A stretch of DNA of 64,000 bases from Hormiphora californensis (Eukaryota; Ctenophora; Tentaculata; Cydippida; Pleurobrachiidae): assembly GCA_020137815.1 (NCBI GenBank), contig CM035351.1:6469397-6533396 (forward strand), given 5' to 3'. The notes below the pieces were generated by a model. It had not been told where the DNA came from. It did no database searches and saw nothing but the letters and a program-made list of their open reading frames with translations. The position numbers were made by a program, and so were the translations under genes. Positions 33,327 to 44,563 of this stretch are shown piece by piece. Each line of letters begins with the position of its first letter. Position 1 is the first letter of the stretch.

Positions 33327-35377
33327 TCATGAAGGCTCAACAAATTTGTTAGCGAAATAGTGCGGTGCAGCCTCTGTCAACCAATTCGATTTAATCACCG
33401 TGATATCCTTCATGAAATTCTGCGATGAGGATAACACTTCATTGAAAATCACATACTTAGGTCGCTCTGAAACCATAACACTTCCTGGGTGTATGGCCAG
33501 ATCGAAATTGTCTCTGAAAGTTTTATACACCCCTGTGTGATGGTAGTAGGCAGAGTTCAGGTACATGCCCTGCGCCAGGCACTCCCTGATACATTCCTCA
33601 GCCCCTGTAGATGTGATCTCCTCCTCAGTCTGGATGGTACCTCTTGTACAAGTGGGTCAAGTTTAGTTTTAATGTTCTCCGCCTGGTTTAGCACGTGGTA
33701 GTTCAGGAAGTTATCCTTGCACACTTGTTTACTCTTTCTGTTTCGGATGAAGAACTGGTAGGCGTTCAGTAAACTGATCGTGTCACCCTCTCTAGCAGCA
33801 AACTTGAACTTGCACGCTGTGGCACGTGTCTTGTTACCCATGGGCCTCATGAAGACACTCTTTACCTGGAGCATTGCGATAATAGTGAGGATCTCCTCAG
33901 TACAACCAAACCGCTCACTTTCTAGAAGTGCCACTGTCAGCATGGGGTCTACAGGGAACTCAACCATTATGAATCCCCGGCGGGTCAAATTACACTCGTC
34001 ATCGATGCCACCCAGGGCGTGTAACGTCTCTAATGTCTTACACAAATGAGAGGAGGGAGGAGCGGTAAGGAAGTGAAATTTTACTATGTTAGAAATTCCA
34101 ATCGCCTTGAGTTGGAGTATTGTACTAAAGAGATTACTTCTAGTCATTTCAGGAGGCGTTTCCAGGGAGAAATTGTTGAAAGTGTTCTCTGTATACAATC
34201 TGAACACCTCACCCTGCCCAATGCGGCCAGCACGACCGGCCCGCTGCACTGCCGACGCTTTAGAGATCTTCGATTTGACGATAATTTCCAATCCAGAATG
34301 AGCATTGTACGTTTTATAACGACCCAAACCACAGTCAATTACATACACAATCCTGGGTATAGTTACAGAACTCTCAGCCAGATTAGTCGAGAATATAACC
34401 CTCCGAGTATTACTGCCCACCTCCCTCGTATCAAACACTTTGATCTGCTCCTCATTTGGCAGGCTGCCATACAATGGGAACACTCGAATGTTCTGTTTGG
34501 GTTTTACCAGTTTCCTCACCCTCTCCTTGGCCGCCTTGATGGCCTCCACCACCTCCTCCTGACTAGTCAGGAACACCAGTACATCTCCCATGGGCTTGTG
34601 TTCGTGTATTGACATTGCCAGATCAACTGCTGCTTTCAGGTAGTCAGGGACAGGACTGACAGCATAGTTCACATTTACAGGATAACTCCGACCCTCAACA
34701 GACAGGATTGCACAATTTAATGTCTTGTCTGCATCACCCGTTACCTTTGTACAAAAGAACCGTTTGATGCTTTCTGCATCTGTAGTTGCGGAGGTTAAAA
34801 TGAGCCTCAAATCAGGGCGCTGCTTCAGAATCTTGCGCAGCAGGGCAATCAGTAGATCTGTGTTTACATTCCGTTCATGGACCTCGTCGATGACAATGAT
34901 AGAGTACCGGTCCAACAGTGGATCCTGCATTATCTCCCGGAGCAGTGACCCGTCTGTCATGTACACTATCTTGGTGTGATCAGAAGTGTTCCTCTCAAAC
35001 CTAATCTGATAGCCAACATCATTTCCTATATGGGAGTGCATCTCATCTGCAACCCGGGTAGCGAGTGTGACTGTAGAGTTCCGTCTTGGTTGTGTCACCG
35101 CGATACGTCTTCCTTCACACGCCCAATTTGATTCGGCCAAATATTGGGGGATCTGAGTACTTTTTCCTGAACCCGTTTCACCTATGACAATCGTGACAGC
35201 ATTCTGCTCAACAAGATGAAGAATGTGATTGCGATAAGTGAAAATAGGCAGTTTCTGACGTTGAGCAGTAAGTGATAGATTCTTGTCTTTGTTGAAAATG
35301 AAATTAGACCTGTCTACTGCAGAACTGAATTCTCGCTGTTTCGACGACGGGGCTTCTCCACCTGGTTTCCAAAACAT
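33327..35377 (-). CDS. DHX35: DHX35-like DEAH/RHA RNA helicase, one frameshift
   Basis: Single-exon gene of ~680 aa. The start is chosen at MFWKPGGEAP, which matches the family start and lies 10 nt after an acceptor (TTATTATTTTAG). Motifs in order: QRQKLPIF, motif I GETGSGKST, Ia TQPRR, motif II DEVHER in place of the usual DEAHER, motif III SAT, TNLAESS, and motif VI QRAGRAGRIG. The winged-helix/HA2 and OB regions follow. The C-terminus (IHPGSVM, KYVIFNEVL, WLTEAAPHYF) is in another frame after ~33,642. The break is consistent with a one-base consensus error. DHX35 associates with the spliceosome. It is the first gene of the minus-strand cluster. Confidence 0.93.
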
Positions 35378-35814
35378 GATGTGGCTCCTAAAATAATAAT
35401 AATAATATAACATATATACATTTGATATACCCAGAACCTAATGGCTAGTGACTAGTGTTGTATGAACATCTCCCTACCGCGATTGTATTTTACAATACAA
35501 TAAAATACAAAATAAACATTTATAGTCCGCTCTTTAACTGTCCGTTTTACGGTTCAGCACAAGTTGCTGTTGGAAGAAGAAAAATTCATCATTCCATCCT
35601 CTTTCATCCCCAACAGCCCTCGCTCCAAAAGCGGCTAGTGATTTTAGTCACTAAAATCACGTAGGATCTCTATTATAATTTGGAGATGAACGTCGAAGTC
35701 GAAGCCGTTCGTTCAGCGGTATCTAAGCGACAGTGCTCCTTCATTAAAACATTTAATGTGACCAAAGCTGTGAAGCAATGGTGAAATTACGTAACTATGG
35801 AAGCTAAGATGGGT
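35378..35814. other. intergenic, no gene recognised
   Basis: AT-rich DNA between DHX35 and the first CTCATGAG repeat block. A short TTTTAGTCACTAAAA palindrome lies near 35,643-35,658. Confidence 0.45.
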
Positions 35815-36245
35815 GTATCATGAGTGTATCATGAGTGTGTCATGAGTGTATCATGAGCGCTCATGAGACGTTTTTAGGTGTTTCAACGTCTCATGAGCGC
35901 TCATGAGTGTATCATGAGTGTATCATGAGCGCTCATGAGTGCTCATGAGACCTTGCTCATGAGCGCTCATGAGACATATGTCTCATCCCATCTCTGTTTC
36001 AATGTCTCATGAGCGCTCATGAGACGTTTTGACCTACATGTGCTCATGAGTGTATTATGAGAAATGTCTCATGAGACGTTAGGGTTAGGGTTGGGTTTAC
36101 GGTTGGGCTAGGGTTAGGGTTATCCTTTAGGTCTAGGGACCCGTAGGGATAGGGTTATGGTTGACCCATAGGCTTGGACCTAGCCCTACCCTCTACGGGT
36201 CCCTAGACCTAAAGGAAAGCCCTAACCCTAACGTCTCATGAGACA
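35815..36245. repeat. foldback family FB-A, truncated copy
   Basis: Contains the family signature CTCATGAGCGCTCATGAG repeated with TGTATCATGAG spacers, then a TTAGGG-like stretch and TCTAGGGACCCGTAG centre. Part of the mirrored right arm follows (CGTCTCATGAGACATAT). Both terminal GGTAAGTCGG ends are missing. Confidence 0.8.
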
Positions 36246-37388
36246 TATCGCGAAGCCCCCAGAAAATTTTGACGTTTTTACGATGATTTTGACAGTTAAA
36301 AAGCGCTTGAAAGGTGGAAACCAAAAAGCGACACATAAGTTGGCATACGTTGCAGCCCCCTTATAATATAATATAAGGGGCCTGGAGGGAATACCGCGCT
36401 AGGGGGGAATACATAATCAATCATATCTCCGGTTCCAGATAAGGTACAGAAATCGTTTTGGTAGCGTTGGAAAGAGGAAGATAACAGCTTTCAAATGCAA
36501 CCGGTTTCAGGTCTCTATCTTATCAGGAACAGGAGATATGAACCAAACTCCGCAAAATCGAGTGCGGTAAAATCAAAATTTGAATGAAATTTTTAAAAAG
36601 GTGTCCCTGCAAGAATCTGTGACGTCACTTTTTGAAAACAACCCATCTTTCAACGGCTATTGCTCAGCCTCCTTAAGTCCAATTAACTTCTCTCAAAAAC
36701 AGCAAGGTAGATAATCGTCAGATCTAACAACTGGTGAAAGAATCAAGTCAAACGGACTTCAGGAGCCAAAGTTATAAGCACCGCCGTTTTTTCGACCGCA
36801 AAGTTATCTTCGACCCAGCCGGGATCAGGCCAAACGCGCGCGCGGCATTCCCTCCAGTCCCCTCGTTGCGGGGGTGCGCGCATGAGGGGGCTGCAGCGCA
36901 TTCCAAACACATAAGAAGACGAAACGTGAAAACAAGTCTTTGCTTTGGTCATGAACTTGAACAACGCGCACGGCGCAAAATTGAAAGACTATTGCGCGGT
37001 TGTTGTTTAGCGCGTGAACTGCGCGTCACAATCTCGCGCGAAGACTCCTGTTTCAAGTAAAAAGGAGGACCGCGCCTGCACGGATTTACAGTGAACAGCG
37101 GGCCGATGTGACAACATTTCACTTCTCGTTCTTTACTTGTTGTGATGTTGTTTGTCTTGCCTTGTTTGACCCTGTATCCCCACGCCATCTCGGTCACGCT
37201 ATAATTGTTTCTATTGACAATGAGTCATGAACAGCAATCCGATGAGTCATGAACCAATAATTATATAACACATTGTGCTGTCTGTTCAAGAGATTTTATT
37301 GAATTAGTTATCAACTTTTAACAACCCGACACCCGTTAACCAATCAAAGAAAATAATTCCCCAACTAATCTGCTTCAGTAGCTACGAC
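36246..37388. other. non-coding; paired GGAACAGGAGATAT motif
   Basis: An inverted pair of the recurring motif lies at 36,421-36,444 (ATATCTCCGGTTCC sense) and 36,523-36,545 (TTATCAGGAACAGGAGATAT). A CpG-rich segment follows at 36,830-37,060. Its ORFs on both strands overlap and show no domain, so none is called. Confidence 0.5.
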
Positions 37389-37610
37389 TTGATATGTATC
37401 TCCATTCTCCGTTCTCTTATCCAGAAAAATGGCCCACAAGCTGTTCCCGACTTCACCGTTTGCTCATCAATAGATGGCAAGATTGAAGATTGGGGAACCT
37501 TTGATCCGAAATCCGCTGCTGCAATTAATCCTACGGTAGCTCTCACAACAGACAAATTGTTTCAAGGTGCAGTTGAAGCTAAAAAACTAACATACTATCA
37601 ACTGCGGTAG
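37389..37610 (+). CDS. possible exon or small gene, unrecognised
   Basis: Open for 73 codons. The segment from KNGPQAVPDFTV through IDGKIEDWGTFDP to VEAKKLTYYQLR has balanced composition unlike the surrounding repeats. A splice acceptor (CTTATCCAG) sits just before the KNGPQ segment, at about 37,424, so the true exon may start there. It is not recognisable as a known family and could be an isolated exon of a gene disrupted by the neighbouring repeats. Confidence 0.3.
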   Translation: MICISILRSLIQKNGPQAVPDFTVCSSIDGKIEDWGTFDPKSAAAINPTVALTTDKLFQGAVEAKKLTYYQLR

Positions 37611-38004
37611 TTCATAATTATACATTTACACCCAATAACTGTCCCCCAAAGTTTTACTAAATCCTATTCTAATTCAGGTAAACATTGCGACGCCTGTTAT
37701 ATACTGGAATATTTTGCCGTGTGTGATGCCAAGATCAATGATCATGAAGGCCTAAACCTGTCTAACAAGATAAAGAACGGAAACAAAGAGAAGCACGTTT
37801 ATTTCTCTTTGTTATCCGGTTCTCGGGATCCCGATTGAGCACTGTTGGTGGAACGTGAACAAGTCCTCCCCCCATATCTCTGTATACTTCCTAGCAGTCC
37901 ATCACTTCTGACTTTAACTGAATAAGAACACTTGGCTGTGTCTCGATGAGGTGTTTTAAAGAATGATCTTGTTTTCAAATGTAATGAATTGTTTCATGTT
38001 GGTT

Positions 38005-38478
38005 GTTGGTAGTATGGACGTTTTGTTGGTTTTGTTTGTTGGTTTTGTTGGTTTGTTGGTTTTGTTTGTTATTTTTGTTGGTTTTGTTTGTTGGTTTTGT
38101 TAGTTTAGTTAGTTTCTTGGTTTTGTTTGTTAATTTTGTTGGTTTTATTGGCTTTGTTGGTGAATTTTGTTGGTTTTGTTTGTTGGCAAAGGACTAACAA
38201 ATCACAACACAACCAACAAATCTCAACACAACCAACAAATCTCAACAAAACAACAAATCTCAACAAACTAACAAATCTCAACACAACCAACAAATCTCAA
38301 CAAAACAACAAATCTCAACAAACTAATAAATCTCAACACAACCAACAAATCTCAACAAAACAACAAATCTCAACAAACTAACAAATCTCAACTCAACCAA
38401 CAAATCTCAACTCAACAACAAATCTCAACAAACTAACAAATCTCAACACAACGAACAAATGTCAACAAAACAACAAAT
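38005..38478. repeat. TTGTTGGTTTTG and CAACAAATCT tandem array
   Basis: 38005-38185 is a (TTGTTGGTTTTG)-type array. At about 38,190 it flips to its complement-like form, with CAACAAATCTCAACAAAA and CAACAAACTAACAAATCT units up to 38,478. The array resumes after a foldback element at 39,357. Confidence 0.9.
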
Positions 38479-39356
38479 GGTAAGTCGGAAGAACCTGTCC
38501 GTTCCTCTCATGAGCGCTCATGAGTGTATCATGAGTGTGTCATGAGTGTATCATGAGTGTATCATGAGCGCTCATGAGACGTTTTTAGGTGTTTCAACGT
38601 CTCATGAGCGCTCATGAGTGTATCATGAGTGTGTCATGAGTGTATCATGAGCGCTCATGAGTGCTCATGAGACCTTGCTCATGAGCGCTCATGAGACATA
38701 TGTCTCATCCCATCTCTGTTTCAATGTCTCATGAGCGCTCATGAGACGTTTTGACCTACATGTGCTCATGAGTGTATCATGAGACATGTCTCATGAGACA
38801 TATGTCTCATGAGACGTTAGGGTTATGGTTATGGTTGGGTTTACGGGTTGGGCTAGGGTTAGGGCTTATCCTTTAGGTCTAGGGACCCGTAGAGGGTAGG
38901 GCTAGGGTGACCCATAGGCCTATGGGTCAACCCTAACCCTATCCCTACGGGTCCCTAGACCTAAAGGAAAGCCCTAACCCTAGCCCAACCCTAAACCCAA
39001 CCATAACCCTAACCCTAACGTCTCATGAGACATATGTCTCATGAGACATGTCTCATGATACACTCATGAGCACATGTAGGTCAAAACGTCTCATGAGCGC
39101 TCATGAGACATTGAAACAGAGATGGGATGAGACATATGTCTCATGAGCGCTCATGAGCAAGGTCTCATGAGCACTCATGAGCGCTCATGATACACTCATG
39201 ACACACTCATGATACACTCATGAGCGCTCATGAGACGTTGAAACACCTAAAAACGTCTCATGAGCGCTCATGATACACTCATGATACACTCATGACACAC
39301 TCATGATACACTCATGAGCGCTCATGAGAGGAACGGACAGGTTCTTCCGACTTACC
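38479..39356. mobile_element. foldback element FB-A, complete, 878 bp, 8-bp TSD
   Basis: The element begins GGTAAGTCGGAAGAACCTG and ends with the exact complement. It is almost entirely one palindrome centred near 38,918 (GACCCATAGGCCTATGGGTC). Each arm carries many CTCATGAG units and a GTTAGGGTTA-like stretch. It is flanked by CAACAAAT at 38,471-38,478 and 39,357-39,364, an 8-bp target-site duplication. The flank is itself repetitive, but other copies confirm the 8-bp length. No ORF: a non-autonomous DNA element moved in trans. The TSD length fits hAT, MULE, Merlin, P or Sola-type transposases. Confidence 0.88.
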
Positions 39357-39895
39357 CAACAAATCTCAACAAAACAACAAATCTCAACAAACTAACAAAT
39401 CTCACCACAACCAACATATCTCAACACAACCAACAAATCTCAACAAACCAACAAATCTCGACACAAGTCACAACCAACAAATCTCAACAAACTGAGAAAT
39501 CTCAACACAACCAACAAATCTCAACAAAACAAAAAATCTCAACAAACAACAAATATCAACAAACTAACAAATCTCAACTCAACCAACAAATATCAACAAA
39601 ACAACAAAACAACAAATCTCAACAAAACAACAAATCTCAACAAACCAACAAATCTCAATGAAGTTTTGTTGAGATTTGTTGTTTTGCTGAGATTTGTTGT
39701 TTTGTTGAGATTTGTTGATTTTTTGTGATTTTTTGGTTTGTTGAGATTTGTTTTGTTGAAATTTATTATTTTGTCGAGATTTGTTGTGATTTTTTTTGTT
39801 GAGATTTGTTGATTTGTTGAGATTTGTTGTTTTTTGTGATTTTTTGGTTCGTTAAGATTTGTTTTGTTGAGATCTGTTGGTTGTGTCGAGATTTG
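39357..39895. repeat. CAACAAATCT array, continuation and inversion
   Basis: Resumes the array interrupted by FB-A. It switches strand again at about 39,660 (CAATGAAGTTTTGTTGAGAT) to TTGTTGAGATTTGTTG units. Confidence 0.88.
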
Positions 39896-40318
39896 GGTAA
39901 GTCGGAAGAACCTGTCCGTTCCTCTCATGAGCGCTCATGAGTGTATCATGAGTTTGTCATGAGTGTATCATGAGTGTATCATGAGCGCTCATGAGACGTT
40001 TTTAGGTGTTTCAACGTCTCATGAGCGCTCATGAGTGTATCATGAGTGTGTCATGAGTGTCTCATGAGCGCTCATGAGTGCTCATGAGACCTTGCTCATG
40101 AGCGCTCATGAGACATATGTCTCATCCCATCTCTGTTTCAATGTCTCATGAGCGCTCATGAGACGTTTTGACCTACATGTGCTCATGAGTGTATCATGAG
40201 ACATGTCTCATGAGACATATGTCTCATGAGACGTTAGGGTTAGGGTTAGGGTTGGGTTTACGGTTGGGCTAGGGTTAGGGTTATCCTTTAGGGTCCCTAG
40301 GCTTGGTTAGTTACCAAG
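39896..40318. mobile_element. foldback element FB-A, left half up to assembly gap
   Basis: Starts GGTAAGTCGGAAGAACCTG and follows the FB-A left arm through the TTAGGG-like core until the run of N. The right arm is missing, so the gap probably falls in the palindrome. Confidence 0.85.
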
Positions 40319-40418
40319 NNNNNNNNNNNNNNNNNNNNNNNNNNNNNNNNNNNNNNNNNNNNNNNNNNNNNNNNNNNNNNNNNNNNNNNNNNNNNNNNNN
40401 NNNNNNNNNNNNNNNNNN
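40319..40418. other. assembly gap (100 N)
   Basis: Exactly 100 N, the usual placeholder for unknown size. The order and distance of sequences on either side are therefore not assured. Confidence 1.
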
Positions 40419-40443
40419 CACTAAATGGCCACTTAGAATCCCG

Positions 40444-41170
40444 TCTCAAATACCCATTTCTAGGCACACATGACTCCCAGTTCCCACTGAACTGTCTCTC
40501 GGGTCCTGGGCTAGTCTCATCACTAAATTACAGCTACATTCCTTGGCCATATCGACCAAAACTTTGGATTTCGCATTTAATTCAATTTGGGAACCTTTGT
40601 ACTTTGCCATTACGGTGTTTTTGAATAACGGATCACTAACAAGTAACAGAGCAATTTCTATTCATTACTCGTTCGTTACGTGCAGTTCGTTTCACTTTGC
40701 TTGTCTCAACACCATATGGCTCTTCCTTCCTAAATGCAACTTAATCCGTCTCCAAATACCCATTTCTAGCACCATGACTCCCAGTTTACAACGGAACTGT
40801 CTCTCCGGCCTGGCCTAGTCTCATCACTACATTACAGCTAAAAAACCAAATTTCTTGGCCATATCGACCAACTTTGGAATTTTCGCATTTAATTCATTTG
40901 GGAACTTTGTACTTTGCCTACAGTGTTTGATAAAGAGCACGAACAATCACAGAGCAGAATTTATTCAATTACTCGTTCGTTACGTGCGTTCGTTTCACTT
41001 TGCTTTCTCAGACACCAATAAGGGCTCTTCCTCTCACTAAAATGCAACTTAAATCCGTCTCAAATACCCATTTCTAGCACACATGAACTCCCAGTTACCA
41101 CTGAACTGTCTCTCGGGCCTGGCCTAGTCTCATCACTAAATTACAGCTACATTCTTGGCCAATATTACCC
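40444..41170. repeat. ~306-bp tandem repeat, about 2.4 copies
   Basis: AATACCCATTTCTAGCAC recurs near 40,450, 40,757 and 41,063. The intervening text (TCTCATCACTAAATTACAGC, ATATCGACCAA, TTCGTTACGTGC) repeats in order. Copies differ mostly by one-base indels. A C-rich run at 41,160-41,200 ends it. Confidence 0.88.
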
Positions 41171-41999
41171 ACCGCCCCACCCCCCCCCGCCCTCCCCCAC
41201 CCACCTCTCCCAATATAGCGGACATTGCTATACCACCACACTACAGAGACAATCCTTGTGTTTTGGTGCACTAAGTCGCTTATCGCGTGTAACAACTAAC
41301 AAATGTTCTTATCTGTCCCATCCGCATAGTATTCTAGAACATTTACAGAATTGGTGCTACATTCAGTCCTACCCTTATCTGTTGTTCAATCGTTTTGTTT
41401 ATCTTCATCTCCGATCCACTGGAAATGCATTACCTCATCTCATCATCAACAACATCACGGTACCAATCATCCATCAAAATTCTGTAAGTTCACCTGTCCG
41501 TATTGTCTGTTCACAGATTGTGTAAAGTTTATATTGTGAATGTAATTTACTATTCAAACGCGGTAAACATCGGGTTCCAGACCCAAACTCAAGAAATTCT
41601 CAAAGGCAAAACGTTACCTGGTTCCAGACAACTAAACTCAAGACACTCTCAAAGGCAAAACGTTACCTTGATCCAGACTAAACCAAACTCAACTCTCTCA
41701 AAGGCAAAACGTTACCTTGTTCCAGACTCAGAAGCTGACAGGACATAAACTTGCGTGAGAGTGCCCGAATACAGACCACAAACAGTTAGAATATCAGAGA
41801 AATTTTGTTTGATTTGGTGTAATTTGAGCGTGATATTTAGCTACTATCTTTCATACAGACCACAGACTTTATGACAGGTTGCAACACCGTTCTGTCGTGC
41901 GGCAGAGTTTGGTACGCTATAACCTAGAGCCACACACACACACACACACTGAAATTCACTTAATTCCATTTGCACGTGCTAAATTCTGTTCCTGACAAT
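41171..41999. other. non-coding with a ~48-bp tandem repeat
   Basis: Between about 41,583 and 41,725 a unit containing CTCTCAAAGGCAAAACGTTA and a CCAGACTAAACCAAACTCAA-type segment repeats 3-4 times. A (CA)n run lies near 41,935. No gene recognised. Confidence 0.7.
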
Positions 42000-42007
42000 C
42001 TTAAGAC
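42000..42007. repeat. left target-site duplication of outer FB-B
   Basis: CTTAAGAC directly before GGTAAGTCGG. The same 8 bp occur at 48,855-48,862 directly after the element's right end. Confidence 0.92.
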
Positions 42008-42486
42008 GGTAAGTCGGAAGAACGTGTCCGTTTGTCTCATGAGGCCTCATGAGGCCTCATGAGGCACTCATGAGGCGCCTCATGAGGCCTCATGAGACAT
42101 TTTCAGCTGTTTCAGTGCCTCATGAGGCCTCATGAGGCACTGCTCATGAGGCCTCATGAGACATGTGCCTCATCCCAACTTTGTTTGATGTCTCATGAGC
42201 CTCATGAGCAGTTTTGACATGAGGCATGTCTCATGAGCCTCATGAGGCATGTCCATGATACTTAGAGTTAGTATAGCTATAGGATTAGGGTTAGGGTTAG
42301 AGTTAGACCAGGTTTCGGTTCCAGTTAGAGTACGAACCTAACCACTAAGCCCTAACCACTAAGCCTAGGGGTTAACCCACCAATAGCTAGGCCTGAAGTC
42401 TATCCTAAACCCTAACACTAACCCTAACCTAATCCTATAACAACCGAAAGTTAGGGTTAGGATTAGTGTTTGGGTTAAGGATTAGC

Positions 42487-43620
42487 GGTAAGTCGGAAGA
42501 ACGTGTCCGTTTGTCTCATGAGGCCTCATGAGGCGCCTCATGAGACCTCATGAGGCACTCATGAGGCGCCTCATGAGGCCTCATGAACATTTTCAGCTGT
42601 TTTAGTGCCTCATGAGCCTCATGAGACCTCATGAGGCGCCTCATGAGGCACTCATGAGGCCTCATGAGACACTGCTCATGAGGCCTCAGGAGACAATGTG
42701 CCTCATCACGACTTTGTTTTGATGTCTCATGAGCCGCTCATGAGCAGTTTTGACATGAGGCATGTCTCATGAGGCCTCATGAGACACTGCTCATGAGGCC
42801 TCATGGACATGTGCCTCATCACGACTTTGTTTTGATGTCTCATGAGGCCTCATGACAGTTTTGACATGAGGCATGTCTCATGAGGCCTCATGAGGCATAT
42901 CTCATGATACCTTAAGTTAGTATAGCTATAGGATTAGGGTTAGGGTTAGGGTTAGGGTTAGAGTTAGGACCGGGTTTCGGTTCCAGTTAGGAGTACGAAC
43001 CTAACCACTAAGCCCTAACCACTAAGCCTAGGGGTTAACCCCAACCAATAGGCGTAGGCCTAGAAGTCTATCCTTAACCCTAACCACTAACCCTAACCTT
43101 AATCCTAATACAACCTAAAGTTAGGGTTAGGATAGTGTTTGGGTTAGGATTGAACCCTAGGCCTTGGACCTAGGTTTATCATATTGTCATAAATTTGGGT
43201 TAACCCCTAGGCCTAGTGTTGGCTCGTACCCCTAACTGGAACCGAAACCCGGTGCTAACTCTAACCCTAGCCTTAACCCTATGGCTATACTAACTCTAAG
43301 GTGTCATGAGATATGCCTCATGAGGCCTCATGAGACATGCCTCATGCCAAAACTGCTCATGAGCCTCATGAGACATCAAAACAAAGTCGGGATGAGGCAC
43401 ATGTCTCATGAGGCCTCATGAGCAGTGTCTCATGAGGCCTCATGAGCCTCATGAGTGCCTCATGAGGCGCCTCATGAGTCTCATGAGGCCTCATGAGACA
43501 CTAAAACAGCTGAAAATGTCTCATGAGGCCTCATGAGGCGCCTCATGAGTGCCTCATGAGGTCTCATGAGGCGCCTCATGAGGCCTCATGAGACAAACGG
43601 ACACGTTCTTCCGACTTACC
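42487..43620. mobile_element. foldback element FB-B (inner copy), complete
   Basis: 1134-bp palindromic element with ends GGTAAGTCGGAAGAACGTG and its complement. It is flanked by GGATTAGC at 42,479-42,486 and 43,621-43,628 (8-bp TSD). It sits in the TTAGGG-like centre of the outer FB-B copy. Arms carry CTCATGAGGCCTCATGAG units. No ORF. Confidence 0.92.
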
Positions 43621-43858
43621 GGATTAGCCTTGGACCTAGGTTTATCATATTATTATAACAGTTTGTCAGTTTGGGGTTAACCGCTAGGCCTAGTGGTTAG
43701 GCTCGTACCCCTAACTGGAACCGAAACCCGGTGCTAACTTTAACCCAAACCCTAATCCTATAGCTATACTAACTCTAAGGTGTCATGACTCATGGTATAT
43801 GCCTCATGAGGCCTCATGAGACATGCCTCATGTCAAAACTGCTCATGAGGCCTCATGA

Positions 43859-44057
43859 TGTGCACCTGTGCACTCTGTTTACATTAGGGCTTGCTTCTTA
43901 TTATATCTGTATTGTCATATTATCAGTCTCGTCATAAAGTCACATATTCATACGTGCATTCACAGAACAAGCCAGAGTGAGATGGAGTTGAGATATAGAG
44001 ATAGAGAGAGATAGAGATGAGATAGAGAGAGAGAGAGTGAGAGAGAGAGAAGTGAGG

Positions 44058-44106
<49 letters not shown>

Positions 44107-44563
44107 AGAGAGGAGGTTGGCAGTTAAGTCGTGGTGAGACGCTACGTCCGGTTTGGAGTGGTCCCTAATAGGCGCAGCTTCGACCAGTTAGCGTGGCAAC
44201 ATGAATTAACTGTCAGTCCGTGAGTCTCGCGAGGAGTAGCGCAGAGTTAGAGTGGATGATGAGAGAAGAGAGAGTTGGAAGATTTAGAGTCTGAGAGTTG
44301 GAGAGATTTAGAGAGAGAATGGGTTTGAGATAGAGGGAGACAGAGTGAGAGTGAGACCCTGATATAGAGTGAGAAAATAACAGAGAGAATATTTATCTGT
44401 CAGGATGAATTTTCCCGATTCAGATGAGATCAGATTGTCACAGTCCTGAATTGCATTGCCGTTAGTGGCCCGTTTAAAATCTGGTAGTCGTACTCGTCAA
44501 GAAAAAAAAACATCATCGTCATGGGCATCGATGCAGATTTACCGGACCCCGTCAACAGGGACA
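43859..44563 (+). repeat. 5' LTR
   Basis: 705-bp LTR starting TGTGCACCTGTGCACTC and ending CAACAGGGACA. It contains an internal (GA)n tract at about 43,995-44,110 and the segment GTCGTGGTGAGACGCTACG shared with the other LTR. Differences between the two LTRs are mainly one-base indels. Confidence 0.9.

Noticed and set aside
36734-37197. ORFs of 108 and 82 codons in a CpG-rich stretch
   Set aside because: Overlapping frames on opposite strands, no acceptor or domain, surrounded by repeats.
42008-43858. Possible CRISPR or telomere end
   Set aside because: CTCATGAG repeats are palindromic arms of a transposon with target duplications, and the TTAGGG-like stretches are short, degenerate and internal, so not a chromosome end.
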